Shown: in pieces, positions 8,359 through 17,887 of the stretch
Numbering within the stretch: the stretch's first letter is position 1
How the letters are laid out: the number at the start of each line of letters is the position of its first letter
Assembly: GCF_019801145.1 (NCBI RefSeq)
Contig: NZ_JAHVJQ010000009.1
Coordinates: forward strand, 62,001-126,000
From: Leisingera aquaemixtae
GTDB taxonomy: Bacteria; Pseudomonadota; Alphaproteobacteria; Rhodobacterales; Rhodobacteraceae
DNA: 64,000 bases
Direction: 5' to 3'
Made by a program: the position numbers and the translations under genes
The notes under the pieces: generated by a model
The model's database searches: none
Told to the model about the DNA's origin: nothing
Seen by the model: only the letters and a program-made list of their open reading frames with translations

Positions 8359-8367
8359 GGAAGCCCC

Positions 8368-9714
8368 ATGTCCGGACACGGCACGCCCATCCCGATGACC
8401 TCCCACCGTGCTGACCCGCTCAAGGGCGTGGCAGAGGTGCCCGGCGACAAGTCGATCTCGCACCGCTCGCTGATCCTGGGCGCGCTGTCGGTTGGGGAGA
8501 CGAAGATCTCCGGCCTGCTGGAGGGCGAGGATGTGCTGGACACCGCCAAGGCGATGCAGGCATTCGGCGCCGAGGTGGTGAACCATGGCGGCGGCAACTG
8601 GTCGGTATTCGGCGTTGGTGTCGGCGGCTTTGCAGAGCCTGACAATGTGATCGACTGCGGCAACTCCGGCACCGGGGTGCGGCTGATCATGGGGGTGATG
8701 GCCACCTCTCCGATCACCGCGACCTTCACCGGCGATGCCTCTCTGAACAAGCGCCCGATGGCCCGTGTGACCGATCCGCTGGCGCTGTTCGGCACCCAGT
8801 CGGTTGGCCGTTCCGGCGGCCGCCTTCCTATGACGATCGTCGGCGCCGCGGATCCGGTTCCGGCCCGTTACGTGGTGCCGGTGCCGTCGGCGCAGGTGAA
8901 ATCCGCGGTGCTGTTTGCCGGTCTCAACGCGCCCGGCAAGACCGTGGTGATCGAGAAGGAAGCCACCCGCGACCACACCGAGCGGATGCTGGCAGGCTTT
9001 GGCGCAGAGATCACCACCGAGGAAACCGACGAGGGCCGCGTTATCACCCTGACGGGCCGCCCGGAGCTGAAACCGCAGGTTATCGCCGTGCCGCGCGATC
9101 CGTCCTCCGCCGCTTTCCCGGTCTGTGCGGCACTGATCGTCCCCGGCTCTGACGTGCTGGTGCCGAACATTGGCCTCAACCCGACCCGCGCGGGCCTCTA
9201 CTACACCCTGCAGGACATGGGCGCCGACCTGACGTTCGAGAACATGCGCGAGGAGGGCGGCGAGCCGGTTGCCGATCTGCGCGCCAAGTACTCGCCTGAT
9301 ATGAAGGGCACCGAAGTGCCGCCGGAGCGCGCGGCCTCGATGATCGACGAATACCCGGTGCTGTCGGTGGTGGCTTCTTTTGCCGAAGGCAAGACCATGA
9401 TGGCGGGCGTCAAGGAACTGCGCGTCAAGGAAAGCGACCGCATCGACGCGATGGCCAAGGGCCTGCGCGCCAATGGTGTTACCGTCGACGAAGGCGAGGA
9501 CTGGTGGGAAGTCACCGGTCTCGGCATTGATGGCGTGCCGGGCGGCGGCACCTGCGAAAGCTTCCTGGACCACCGGATTGCCATGTCCTTCATGGTCATG
9601 GGCATGGGCGCGCAGAACCCGGTTTCTGTCGACGACGGCAGCCCGATCGCGACTTCGTTCCCGATCTTCGAAAGCCTGATGGGGGACCTCGGCGCCAAGC
9701 TGGAGCGCACATGA
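8368..9714 (+). CDS. aroA: 3-phosphoshikimate 1-carboxyvinyltransferase (EPSP synthase)
   Basis: This 448-residue enzyme transfers an enolpyruvyl group from PEP to shikimate-3-phosphate in aromatic amino acid synthesis. PGDKSISHR near the N-terminus binds phosphate. GNSGTGVRL and RVKESDRI are family signatures. The class looks like the Agrobacterium/Rhodobacter (class II) type, which often carries Ala in the glyphosate loop: GNSGTG is followed here by V-R-L-I-M-G. The last four bases overlap the cmk start, giving an aroA-cmk operon. Confidence 0.95.
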   Translation: MSGHGTPIPMTSHRADPLKGVAEVPGDKSISHRSLILGALSVGETKISGLLEGEDVLDTAKAMQAFGAEVVNHGGGNWSVFGVGVGGFAEPDNVIDCGNSGTGVRLIMGVMATSPITATFTGDASLNKRPMARVTDPLALFGTQSVGRSGGRLPMTIVGAADPVPARYVVPVPSAQVKSAVLFAGLNAPGKTVVIEKEATRDHTERMLAGFGAEITTEETDEGRVITLTGRPELKPQVIAVPRDPSSAAFPVCAALIVPGSDVLVPNIGLNPTRAGLYYTLQDMGADLTFENMREEGGEPVADLRAKYSPDMKGTEVPPERAASMIDEYPVLSVVASFAEGKTMMAGVKELRVKESDRIDAMAKGLRANGVTVDEGEDWWEVTGLGIDGVPGGGTCESFLDHRIAMSFMVMGMGAQNPVSVDDGSPIATSFPIFESLMGDLGAKLERT

Positions 9715-10343
9715 GCGAGAGCTTCACCATCGCTGTCGACGGCCCCGCTGCCGCGGGCAAGGGCACATTGTCCAAGGCGCTCGCGGCTCACTATGGTTTC
9801 GGCCATCTGGATACCGGCCTCTTGTACCGTGCTGTCGGGGCAAAAATGCTGGACGGCGCGGCGCCGGTTGAGGCTGCGCGAAACCTGACGCCTGAGGATC
9901 TGGCACGTGAAGACCTGCGCGGGCCGGAGGTGGCGCAGGCCGCATCCAAGGTTGCAGTGATCGCCGAAGTGCGCGCGGCACTGGTGGATTTCCAGCGGGC
10001 CTTTGCACGCCGCGCAGGCGGCGCGGTGCTGGACGGACGCGATATCGGCACCGTGATCTGCCCCTACGCGCAGGTGAAATTCTTTGTCACCGCCAGCGCC
10101 GAAGTGCGCGCCCGCCGCCGTTTCCTGGAACTGGCCGCTGCGGGCAAGGTGACGACCCTCGAGGAAGTGCTGGGCGACGTCAAGGCCCGGGACGACCGCG
10201 ACATGAACCGGGCCGAGGCCCCGCTGCGCCCGGCGGCGGATGCGATCCTGATCGACACCAGCGATCTGAGCATCGAGGAGGCCCTGGCCAAGGCGATGGC
10301 AGTGATTGAGGCCCGCCGCGAGGCAGGCGAGAAGCTGCCCTGA
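9711..10343 (+). CDS. cmk: Cytidylate kinase
   Basis: This 210-residue nucleoside monophosphate kinase phosphorylates CMP and dCMP. The P-loop [11 protein letters not shown] is at the N-terminus. DGRDIGTVI and the RARRRF lid region are typical. It starts at ATG 9711, overlapping the aroA stop as ATGA. In many alphaproteobacteria aroA-cmk is followed by rpsA, but here the next gene is an unrelated YHS protein on the other strand. Confidence 0.94.
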   Translation: MSESFTIAVDGPAAAGKGTLSKALAAHYGFGHLDTGLLYRAVGAKMLDGAAPVEAARNLTPEDLAREDLRGPEVAQAASKVAVIAEVRAALVDFQRAFARRAGGAVLDGRDIGTVICPYAQVKFFVTASAEVRARRRFLELAAAGKVTTLEEVLGDVKARDDRDMNRAEAPLRPAADAILIDTSDLSIEEALAKAMAVIEARREAGEKLP

Positions 10344-10359
10344 GCACCACATGATCAGC

Positions 10360-10389
10360 AAAACCCGCAGCTGACGCACCAGCTGCGGG
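10360..10389 (-). terminator. Terminator of the YHS gene
   Basis: CCCGCAGCTG (10364-10373) and CAGCTGCGGG (10380-10389) form a perfect 10-bp stem with loop ACGCAC on the plus strand. AAAA at 10360-10363 gives a U-run on the minus-strand transcript, so it best serves the YHS gene. It may also stop cmk read-through. Confidence 0.8.
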
Positions 10390-10441
10390 CCAAAGGCAGG
10401 CAAAACGGGACGAGCGCCTGTCTGCCGTCTGTTCGCCGGGA

Positions 10442-10921
10442 TCAGAGCGCGCCAACGGCGGTGTGCTTGATCTCGGCCCACTGGCTATCGGCGGTCTTGG
10501 CGGTGCCGGCCACGTCTTCCAGGAACGCAGAACGGGTGGCAGCATTCAAAAACAGGAACAGCTTGCCGTCATGCACCAGGTACTGGTCCGGGTCGCCGTC
10601 AAATTTTTTGCCCACCGACACCCCGTAAGAGCAGAAGCCGCCGTGCTGGGGCAGGTATTTCGATGGATTGGCCTCGAACGCCGTCTTGTTTTCCTCTGAC
10701 GCGAAGTAATAGGAGGCGCCGTCGATGGTTGCGGAATAGGTTGCGACGCCCTCAACCGGGTTGCGGCTGTCCAGCAGCGCCACCAGATCGACACCATGGG
10801 CTGCCAGCGGCGCGCCGCCAGCTGAAATGCCATTGGAGACATTGACCTCATCGGCGGCAAAGGCCGGGGCGGCCAGCGCAGCAGAAAGCGAAATCAGGGC
10901 GGTTGTCAAAAGTGTCTTCAT
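10442..10921 (-). CDS. Exported YHS-domain protein
   Basis: This is a 159-residue protein from the ATG at 10921, chosen because GAGGAAAA lies just upstream; an ATG at 10933 is four codons longer and contains that ribosome site. Residues 1-22 form a signal peptide ending APAFA. A YHS-like domain follows, with HGVDLVALL, YYFASEENKTAFEANPSKYLPQHGGFCSYGV and a single Cys. Such proteins are small secreted proteins of unsettled function, sometimes linked to copper or other metal handling. It has its own terminator and no operon partners. Confidence 0.78.
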   Translation of the reverse strand: MKTLLTTALISLSAALAAPAFAADEVNVSNGISAGGAPLAAHGVDLVALLDSRNPVEGVATYSATIDGASYYFASEENKTAFEANPSKYLPQHGGFCSYGVSVGKKFDGDPDQYLVHDGKLFLFLNAATRSAFLEDVAGTAKTADSQWAEIKHTAVGAL

Positions 10922-11143
10922 GATTTTCCTCATCAGGTTCAGGTGTGCAATCAGGCTCTGCAGCCCGGTGCACTGAGGCTAGATCCGATGGGCTGGACGA
11001 TTAATCTCCAGTCGTTCAGTTGGTTGTGCAGATCGTTCCATTTTGCTCCCGGTTTCCCACTTCTGCGGTTCACTCATCTGTGCATGGAGACTTGCGCGGG
11101 AGCGGATTAGCCTGAGGGAGCATGTCAGAAGGGAGGTGCTTTC

Positions 11144-11677
11144 ATGGCCTGGCTGCGGATGATTATGACTGCCTGTGTTCTTGCCGCGCCGGCCTGGGCG
11201 CAGGATGCGCCCGAGGCTGCAGAACCGCCGATGACCTATGAGCGGCTGGGCCGGATCCTCTTTGCCCTGGACGGCAACACGCAGCCGGTCGGCCGCGGTT
11301 TCCAGCTGAGTATTTCCGGCGTGCCGATGCTAGTGGTCACCGACCCGGCTGCGGACCGGATGCGGGCGATGGTGCCGCTGCGCCCGTCCGAGGGGCTGAC
11401 GGCGGAAGAGCTGATGCGGATGATGCAGGCGAATTTCGACACCGCTCTGGATGCGCGCTACGCGGTGGCTAAGGGTCAGCTGTGGGCGGTGTTCATCCAC
11501 CCGCTGTCGCCGCTAAAGAAGGACCAGCTGATTTCTTCGCTGGGCCAGACGGTCAATATCGCCCGCACCTACGGCACGCTGTACACTGGCGGCGCCTTGC
11601 AATTCGGCGGCGGCGACAGCCCGGGCATTCAGCGTCAGCTGATTGAGGAGCTGCTGGAAAAGGGAGAGGAAATCTAA
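11144..11677 (+). CDS. Exported YbjN-like protein
   Basis: This 177-residue protein has a signal peptide ending APAWAQ at about residue 20. The rest resembles the YbjN / type III secretion chaperone-like fold: an N-terminal helix (MTYERLGRIL), a beta-sheet, then a helix beginning TAEELMRMMQ. The start has GGGAGG at good spacing. The gene stands alone. The 210 bases upstream hold no gene I can support. Function is unknown; YbjN relatives affect stress and motility in enterobacteria, but the exported form here need not share that role. Confidence 0.6.
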   Translation: MAWLRMIMTACVLAAPAWAQDAPEAAEPPMTYERLGRILFALDGNTQPVGRGFQLSISGVPMLVVTDPAADRMRAMVPLRPSEGLTAEELMRMMQANFDTALDARYAVAKGQLWAVFIHPLSPLKKDQLISSLGQTVNIARTYGTLYTGGALQFGGGDSPGIQRQLIEELLEKGEEI

Positions 11678-11818
11678 CGGCAGTTGGCTCCGGCACGGTA
11701 CGAGTTTCAGCCTGAAGAAGCGAAACAAGGATGAATTTCGTCACCTGCCGACGCGATTACTATGCGCCAAGTCGCAGTTCGCAGCCTAATGTTGCTGCAA
11801 ACGGCTTGGAGAGCGCCC

Positions 11819-12964
11819 ATGACCACATTTCTGGACCGCCTGACCGCGCTGCGCCGGGATTTTCACCGGCACCCTGAGCTTGGCTTTCAGGAGGAACGCA
11901 CCAAGGCCAAAGTGGCGGAGCATCTGCGCGGCTTGGGGCTGGAGGTGCATGAAGGCGTCGGCGTCATAGGGCTGCTGCGCGCCGGCAGCGGAAATCGTGC
12001 CATCGGTTTGCGGGCGGACATGGATGCCCTTCCGATCACCGAAACCTCCACCCACGGCTATGTCTCGGAAACGCCGGGCAAGATGCACGCCTGCGGCCAT
12101 GACGGTCATATGGCCATGCTCTTGGGCGCTGCTGAACGGCTGGTGCAGGAGCAGGGGTTTGACGGCACCGTCGTGTTCATCTTTCAGCCCAACGAGGAAC
12201 ATGGGCTGGGAGCCCAGGCAATGATTGCCGAGGGGGTGCTGGAGCGGTTCCCGATCGAAGAGGTCTATGCCATCCACAACCTGCCCGGTGCGCCGGTGGG
12301 GCAGGTCTCGACCCGGCCGGGACAGATCTGCAGCAGCGAGAGCCTGTTTGAAATTTCGATCCGGGGGCAGGGCGGCCATGCCTCGATGCCGCAGGCGGGG
12401 GTGGATGCCATTACCGTGGGGGCGGAGCTGGTGCTCGCGCTGCAGACCATCGTGTCGCGCAAGCTGGCTCCGGGCTCCGGCGCGGTGGTCTCGGTCACCG
12501 AATTCCTGACTGACGGCCAACGCAATGTGCTGCCGGGCCACGCGGTGCTGAAAGGCGACGTGCGTGCCCGGGTGCCTGAAGACCGCGAGGCGGTCGAGCG
12601 CTTCATGCGCCAGATCGCTGCCGGTGTGGCCGCGGCACATTCGGTCGAGGCCAAGGTGAGCTTCAACACCGAGTTCGTCGAGACGATCAACGCCGGTGGC
12701 CCGGTTGAGGCCGCCTGCCGTGCGGGCGAGGCTGCAGGCCGCGAAGTGGTCCGCAACCGCCCGCCCATGAGCTTCTCCGAGGATTTTGCCCATTTCGCCG
12801 CTGCGGTGCCGGGCTGCTTTTTGCTGTTGGGCAATGGCGAGGAAGGCCCCAGCGGCCAGCCGCTGCATTCGGCGGATTATGACTTCAACGACGCTCTGCT
12901 GCCTATTGGCGCGGAGTTCTGGGTGCAGCTGGTGCGTGACCGACTGCCCGTGGGAAAGGACTGA
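11819..12964 (+). CDS. M20-family amidohydrolase / N-acyl amino acid deacylase
   Basis: This 381-residue zinc hydrolase is of the hippurate hydrolase / N-acyl-amino acid amidohydrolase type. GLRADMDALP, HACGHDGHMAMLL and FQPNEEHG supply the metal ligands and catalytic Glu; SFSEDFAHF is the C-terminal ligand motif. ATG 11819 follows GGAGAG at 6 bases. It is the first gene of a four-gene operon, with two bases to the next gene. By analogy with E. coli ygeY beside ygeX it may release a free diamino acid from an acylated form. Confidence 0.88.
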   Translation: MTTFLDRLTALRRDFHRHPELGFQEERTKAKVAEHLRGLGLEVHEGVGVIGLLRAGSGNRAIGLRADMDALPITETSTHGYVSETPGKMHACGHDGHMAMLLGAAERLVQEQGFDGTVVFIFQPNEEHGLGAQAMIAEGVLERFPIEEVYAIHNLPGAPVGQVSTRPGQICSSESLFEISIRGQGGHASMPQAGVDAITVGAELVLALQTIVSRKLAPGSGAVVSVTEFLTDGQRNVLPGHAVLKGDVRARVPEDREAVERFMRQIAAGVAAAHSVEAKVSFNTEFVETINAGGPVEAACRAGEAAGREVVRNRPPMSFSEDFAHFAAAVPGCFLLLGNGEEGPSGQPLHSADYDFNDALLPIGAEFWVQLVRDRLPVGKD

Positions 12965-12966
12965 CC

Positions 12967-14157
12967 ATGCTTGAGAAATTTAACGCTGCCATCCGCCACA
13001 CTGCGGGAAACCCGAAGACCGGCGAGGCCGCCTATTCGGTCCTGTCCGAACAGGATTTTGCGAATGCGCAGGCGGAAATCACCGCCTGGGACGGCTATAA
13101 GGCGACGCCGCTGGTGTCTCTGACGGGTCTGGCCGGCCAGATCGGCGTCGGGCGGATTGACTACAAGCACGAAGGCCCGCGGTTCGGCCTGGGCAGCTTC
13201 AAGGCGCTGGGCGGGTCTTATGCGGCGCTGCGGGTGCTGCAGCGCGAGTTGACCAAACAGCTGGGCCGGGACGTCAGCCTGGAGGAAATCCGCAACGGTG
13301 CCCACAAGGACGCCTGCGCCGGGATCACCCTGGTTTCCGCTACCGACGGCAACCATGGCCGCTCTCTGGCCTGGGGCTGCCAGCGGTTCGGCGCGCCTTG
13401 CCGCATCTACATCCACGCCGAGGTCAGCGAAGGCCGCGCCGTGGCGATGCGCGAACTGGGTGCCGAAGTGATCCGCATCACGGGCGACTATGACGAATCC
13501 GTCCTGCTGGCCAAGAAAGAGGCGGAGGAAAACGGCTGGTTCGTGGTCTCGGATACCTCCTGGGAAGGCTACACCGAGCCGCCGCGCGACGTGATGGCGG
13601 GCTACAGCGTGATGACCCGCGAGGCCTGCGAGGCGCTGGAGCAGGCGCCGACTCATGTGTTCCTGCAGGGCGGCGTCGGCGGGCTGGCGGCCTCGGTCGC
13701 GGCGGCGCTGCGGCAGTACTATGGCGAGGCTTCGCCGCGGGTGGTGATTGTCGAGCCGGAACTGGCAGCCTGCCTGTTCGACAGCGCCAAGGCCGGCAAG
13801 GCGACCAATTTCGCCATTCAGGAAGAAACCATCATGGCTGGCCTCTCCTGCGGCGAGCCGTCGGAAATGGCCTGGGAAATCCTGGCCGAGGAAGCCTCGG
13901 ACTTTGTGACCATCCCTGACAGTATTGTTGCCCCCGCAGTGCGGCTTCTGGCAAATGCAGAAACCGGCGATCCGGTGGTAGAGGCAGGCGAAAGCGCAGT
14001 GGCGGGCCTGTCTGCCCTGATCGCCGCCTGCCAGTCGCCGGAGATGAAGGCCACCCTGGGTCTGGATGAAACCTCCCGCGTGCTGCTGATCGGCTCCGAA
14101 GGTGTCACCGACCCGGCGATCTTTGCCGCGATCATGGAAGGCAAGGACCATGTCTGA
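12967..14157 (+). CDS. dpaL: Diaminopropionate ammonia-lyase
   Basis: This 396-residue PLP enzyme is of the DpaL/YgeX type and splits 2,3-diaminopropionate into pyruvate and two ammonia. The Schiff-base Lys is Lys79 in GLGSFKALGGS. TDGNHGRSLAWGC is the asparagine-containing PLP motif, and GGVGGLA is the phosphate-binding loop. Length and sequence fit DpaL better than threonine dehydratase. It follows the M20 gene by two bases and its last 8 bases overlap the M24 gene. The lyase should carry out the last step of whatever this operon degrades. Confidence 0.9.
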   Translation: MLEKFNAAIRHTAGNPKTGEAAYSVLSEQDFANAQAEITAWDGYKATPLVSLTGLAGQIGVGRIDYKHEGPRFGLGSFKALGGSYAALRVLQRELTKQLGRDVSLEEIRNGAHKDACAGITLVSATDGNHGRSLAWGCQRFGAPCRIYIHAEVSEGRAVAMRELGAEVIRITGDYDESVLLAKKEAEENGWFVVSDTSWEGYTEPPRDVMAGYSVMTREACEALEQAPTHVFLQGGVGGLAASVAAALRQYYGEASPRVVIVEPELAACLFDSAKAGKATNFAIQEETIMAGLSCGEPSEMAWEILAEEASDFVTIPDSIVAPAVRLLANAETGDPVVEAGESAVAGLSALIAACQSPEMKATLGLDETSRVLLIGSEGVTDPAIFAAIMEGKDHV

Positions 14158-15316
14158 AGCCCCCGCGCGCGGTTTCCCCGAGACGGAATTCGCGGCCCGC
14201 ACCGAGAAGGCTCAGGCGTTGATGGCGGCGCAGGGGCTTGACGGTCTGCTGCTGCTGACAGAGCCGGAGGTGCGCTATTTCAGCGGGTTCCACACGCTGT
14301 TCTGGCAAAGCCCGACCCGGCCCTGGTTCCTGTTCGTGCCGCCGGCGGGCAAGCCCATCGCCATCATACCGGAGATTGGCGCCGACCTGATGCGCCGCAC
14401 CTGGATTGAGGACATCCGCACCTGGAGCGCGCCGGCGCCGCAGGACGACGGCATCAGCCTGCTGACAGAACTGTTGTCGCCGATTGCCGGGCGCGGCGGC
14501 TCCATCGGATTGATGAAGGGGCACGAAACCTCACTCAGAATGCCGCTGGGCGACTACGAACGCCTGATGGCGGGATTGCCGGGGCTGAAGGTGGCGGATG
14601 CCACGCCGCTGGTGCGCGGCTTGCGGATGGTAAAATCCGCAGCCGAGATTGAAAAGCTGGCGCATATCTGCGGCATTGGCTCGCGCACATTTGCGCAAGT
14701 GCCGCAGATTGCCCATGAGGGTCTGCCGTTTGAGGATCTGTTCCGCGCCTTCCGGCGCGAGGCGCTGGCACAGGGCGCCGACGATGTGCCCTATCTGGTC
14801 GGCGGTGCCGATCAGGGCGGCTACAGCGACGTGATCTCGCCACCGACCACGCGGCCGCTGCAGGCCGGCGACATCGTGATGCTGGATACGGGCGCGACTT
14901 GGGACGGGTATTTCTGCGACTTCGACCGGAACTTTGCCATTGGCCGTGCCGACGACCTGTCGCGCCGCGCCTATGATGTGCTGTGGCGCGCCACAGAGGC
15001 GGGGATCGCTGCAGCCAAACCCGGCGCCACCTGCCGGGATCTGTTCCAGGCGATGCAGTCCGTGATTGCCGAAATGGACGATCAGGGCGGTGACGTGGGG
15101 CGGCTCGGCCATGGGCTGGGGATGCAGCTGACCGAATGGCCCTCCCACGCCGCCTTTGACGAGACGGTGATCGAAGAGAACATGGTGCTGACGCTGGAAC
15201 CCTCGCTGGGCTATGGCGATGGCCGTATCATGGTGCATGAAGAAAACATCGTGGTGCGTGCGGATGGTGCAGACCTGCTGACCGTCCGTGCCGCGCCGGA
15301 ATTGCCGGTGATCTGA
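14150..15316 (+). CDS. M24-family metallohydrolase (ectoine-hydrolase-like)
   Basis: This 388-residue protein starts at ATG 14150, inside the end of dpaL. An N-terminal creatinase-like domain is followed by the pita-bread M24 domain. All five metal ligands are visible: Asp in MLDTGAT, Asp in CDFDR, His in GHGLGMQLTEWPS, Glu in LTLEPS and Glu in HEENIV. The GHGLGMQLTEWPS form resembles DoeA/EutD, the ring-opening ectoine hydrolase, more than classical Xaa-Pro peptidase. Substrate is unknown. With its neighbours it probably opens a cyclic or amide-linked precursor. Confidence 0.85.
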   Translation: MSEAPARGFPETEFAARTEKAQALMAAQGLDGLLLLTEPEVRYFSGFHTLFWQSPTRPWFLFVPPAGKPIAIIPEIGADLMRRTWIEDIRTWSAPAPQDDGISLLTELLSPIAGRGGSIGLMKGHETSLRMPLGDYERLMAGLPGLKVADATPLVRGLRMVKSAAEIEKLAHICGIGSRTFAQVPQIAHEGLPFEDLFRAFRREALAQGADDVPYLVGGADQGGYSDVISPPTTRPLQAGDIVMLDTGATWDGYFCDFDRNFAIGRADDLSRRAYDVLWRATEAGIAAAKPGATCRDLFQAMQSVIAEMDDQGGDVGRLGHGLGMQLTEWPSHAAFDETVIEENMVLTLEPSLGYGDGRIMVHEENIVVRADGADLLTVRAAPELPVI

Positions 15317-15331
15317 AGGAGGCCCCGGGCC

Positions 15332-16087
15332 ATGAAGCTCCCCTATGACACGGACGCAGGCATCGGCAGCCGCGCCACCCTGGGTGTGATCGTGCTGGAG
15401 ACCGACGAAACGCTGGAGCCAGAATTCTCCCGGATGATGGCGCAGGAGGGCGTGGCGCTCTATCACAGCCGCATCCCGATGGTGCCGGAGGTGCGGCCCG
15501 AGACGCTGGCGCAGATGCAGGCAGACCTACCTGCCTCGGCCCGGCTGTTTCCCTCCACGCCGGACTTCGACGTGATCGGCTATGGCTGCACCTCGGCCTC
15601 GACCGTGATCGGCTCCGCCAAGGTGGCTGAGGCCGTGCAGACCGTTCTGCCGAACGCCAAGGTGACCGATCCGCTGGCCGCCATCATTGCAGCAGGCAAG
15701 GCGCTGGGCGCTGCCAGGTTTGGATTCGTGACGCCATACCTGCCGGAGGTTTCGGCGCAGATGCGCGCCAAGCTGGAAGCGGCAGGTTTTGAGATTGCAG
15801 GCTTCGGATCGTTTGAGCAGATGGACGACCGTGTCGTGGCCCGGATAACCGAGGCGGCCATTACGGAAGCAGCTAGGCAGGTCGCCAGTCAGGGAGACTG
15901 CGATGCGATCGTGATCTCCTGCACCAACCTGCGCTGCCTGCGGATCATTCCGGAGATCGAGACGCAAACCGGGGTGCCGGTCATCTCCAGTAACCAGGCG
16001 CTGGGCTGGCACATGCTGCGGCTGGCAGGCGTGACAGATCCGCAACCGCAGTTCGGTAAGCTGTTCACTCTGCCGCTTGCGGACTGA
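15332..16087 (+). CDS. Asp/Glu racemase superfamily protein (EutA / maleate isomerase-like)
   Basis: This 251-residue protein has the two-cysteine catalytic layout of the superfamily: Cys in YGCTSAST and Cys in SCTNLR. Its closest look is EutA of ectoine-utilisation operons and arylmalonate decarboxylase / maleate isomerase. AGGAGG precedes the ATG. It is the last gene of the M20-dpaL-M24 operon, 15 bases after the M24 gene. It may invert a stereocentre of the diamino acid or its precursor; this is inference. Confidence 0.82.
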   Translation: MKLPYDTDAGIGSRATLGVIVLETDETLEPEFSRMMAQEGVALYHSRIPMVPEVRPETLAQMQADLPASARLFPSTPDFDVIGYGCTSASTVIGSAKVAEAVQTVLPNAKVTDPLAAIIAAGKALGAARFGFVTPYLPEVSAQMRAKLEAAGFEIAGFGSFEQMDDRVVARITEAAITEAARQVASQGDCDAIVISCTNLRCLRIIPEIETQTGVPVISSNQALGWHMLRLAGVTDPQPQFGKLFTLPLAD

Positions 16088-16230
16088 CCGCTAAAATTGT
16101 TCGGGAATTGCCAGCTGGCAACCTGCGGCAGGCTGCCCCACGGGAGCGGCACAGTCTGCGCTTGTAATCCGCGCGCAGGCTGCCACAGATTGTCCCCGGA
16201 AACCTGATTTGCTCCAGCGAGGAAGCCCGG

Positions 16231-17781
16231 ATGCCTGCCGCACGCCCCGAAAACCGGAATGTCCTGTTCATCATCATTGACCAGCTGCGCGCAGACTGCC
16301 TGTCGGGCGCGCTGGCGGAGCATGTGGACCTGCCGAACATCCGCGCCTTCATGCAGGAGGCGGTATCGTTCAACCGGCATTTCTCTGTGACCAACCCCTG
16401 CGGACCATCGCGCGCGTCGATTCTGACCGGGCAATACGCGATGAACCACCGCTCGGTCCGCAATGGCACGCCCCTGCGCCACGACACGCCGAACATCGCC
16501 ACCGAGATGCGCAAGGCAGGGTATCTGCCGATGCTGTTCGGCTATACCGACACCTCTCAGGATCCGCGCGCTTTTGACGCCAACGATCCCGCGCTTCGGA
16601 CTTATGAATACCCGATGAACGGCTTCCATGAAGTGACTGAGATGCGGCTGGAAATGTCCTATCCCTGGCAATCGCATCTGATGAGCCGCGGCTATGAATT
16701 CGAGAACTACTGGGACGTCTACAAGCCGGTTTCACCGGATGGCGGCGCACCCCGGCTGAATGATCCGGCGCTGTACGCGGCGGAGGACAGCGATACCGCA
16801 TTTCTCACCAACTCATTCCTCAACACGATGCCGGCCCACGGCAAGGACAGCTGGTTTGCGCATCTGACCTATATCCGCCCGCACCCGCCGCTGGTGGCGC
16901 CGGCGCCCTACAACAGCATGTATGACCCGGCCAGCCTGCCGCTGCCGCAGCGGCTGGCAAAGCCGGAAGAGGAAAGCGCACAGCACCCCTTCTTTGGCCC
17001 GCTGCTGCGCAAGAACACCGCCGCCAGCTTTGTCGAGGGCTTCCCGGACCTGGAGCCATCTGATGAGAACATTCAAACCCTGCGTGCGGTCTACCTGGGG
17101 CTGGCAACGGAAGTGGATCATCATGTCGGGCGGGTGATCCGGTTCCTGAAGGACAGCGGGCAGTATGACAACACCATGCTGGTGGTCACCGCCGACCATG
17201 GCGAAATGCTGGGCGACCGGCATTCCTGGGGCAAGATGACGGTCTATGACGCCGCCTATCACACGCCGCTGATCATCCGGATGCCGGGCAACGAACAGAA
17301 CGCGGGCGCCTGCCTGTCTCAGATCACTGAATCCATTGATGTGACGCCGACCATTCTTGAGTGGGCGGGGCAGGAGGTGCCGAATTCCATGGACGGGCGG
17401 TCGCTGCTGCCGCTCCTGAGGGGGGAGGCGCCGCAGGACTGGCGGCAGTATTCCTTCTCGGAGCTGGATTTCTCGGAGCCGCTTGAGCCGACACTGTGGC
17501 AGCAGGAGCTTGGCACCACCGCCAGCGATTCCTGCCTTGGCATCCTGCGGGATGAGCGGTTCACGCTGGTCGAGTTCGCCGCCGATCTGCCGCCGATGCT
17601 GTTTGACAGCCAGGGACAGGGAGAACTGGAGAACGTGGCCGGGCAGGAGGCATATGCAGGCGATCTGAACCGGCTGACCCGGCTCATGCTGCGCCACCGG
17701 ATGAAGAACATGGACCATACTCTTTCGCTGACGGCAATCACTGGCGATGGCCCCCGCAGCAAGCCCCGGTATCCGCAATAA
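16231..17781 (+). CDS. Phosphonate monoester hydrolase / sulfatase-superfamily enzyme
   Basis: This 516-residue alkaline-phosphatase-superfamily hydrolase has no signal peptide. Asp17 begins the metal site, and Cys57 in CGPSRASILTG should become formylglycine (motif C-x-P-S-R). TADHGEMLGDRH gives further metal ligands. The order and wording of its motifs (MNHRSVRN, GYTDTSQDPR-ND, YIRPHPP-APY, SIDVTPTILEW) match phosphonate monoester hydrolase / phosphodiesterase (PehA-type) better than arylsulfatases. A GAGGAAG ribosome site precedes the ATG. It may be its own unit, since 143 bases separate it from the racemase gene. Confidence 0.8.
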   Translation: MPAARPENRNVLFIIIDQLRADCLSGALAEHVDLPNIRAFMQEAVSFNRHFSVTNPCGPSRASILTGQYAMNHRSVRNGTPLRHDTPNIATEMRKAGYLPMLFGYTDTSQDPRAFDANDPALRTYEYPMNGFHEVTEMRLEMSYPWQSHLMSRGYEFENYWDVYKPVSPDGGAPRLNDPALYAAEDSDTAFLTNSFLNTMPAHGKDSWFAHLTYIRPHPPLVAPAPYNSMYDPASLPLPQRLAKPEEESAQHPFFGPLLRKNTAASFVEGFPDLEPSDENIQTLRAVYLGLATEVDHHVGRVIRFLKDSGQYDNTMLVVTADHGEMLGDRHSWGKMTVYDAAYHTPLIIRMPGNEQNAGACLSQITESIDVTPTILEWAGQEVPNSMDGRSLLPLLRGEAPQDWRQYSFSELDFSEPLEPTLWQQELGTTASDSCLGILRDERFTLVEFAADLPPMLFDSQGQGELENVAGQEAYAGDLNRLTRLMLRHRMKNMDHTLSLTAITGDGPRSKPRYPQ

Positions 17782-17887
17782 CGTTTGCAGCCGTTTCCGC
17801 CGTCACCCGCGCCGCTGTGGGCGACAGGTCCGGTCTCAAGGTTCAGGGTCGGGTCCTCCGGCGGCGCATGGCAGGAGATTGCTGCTG

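Noticed and set aside
16231-17781. Simple arylsulfatase call
   Set aside because: The C-x-P-S-R motif is shared, but the other motifs follow the phosphonate monoester hydrolase group more closely.
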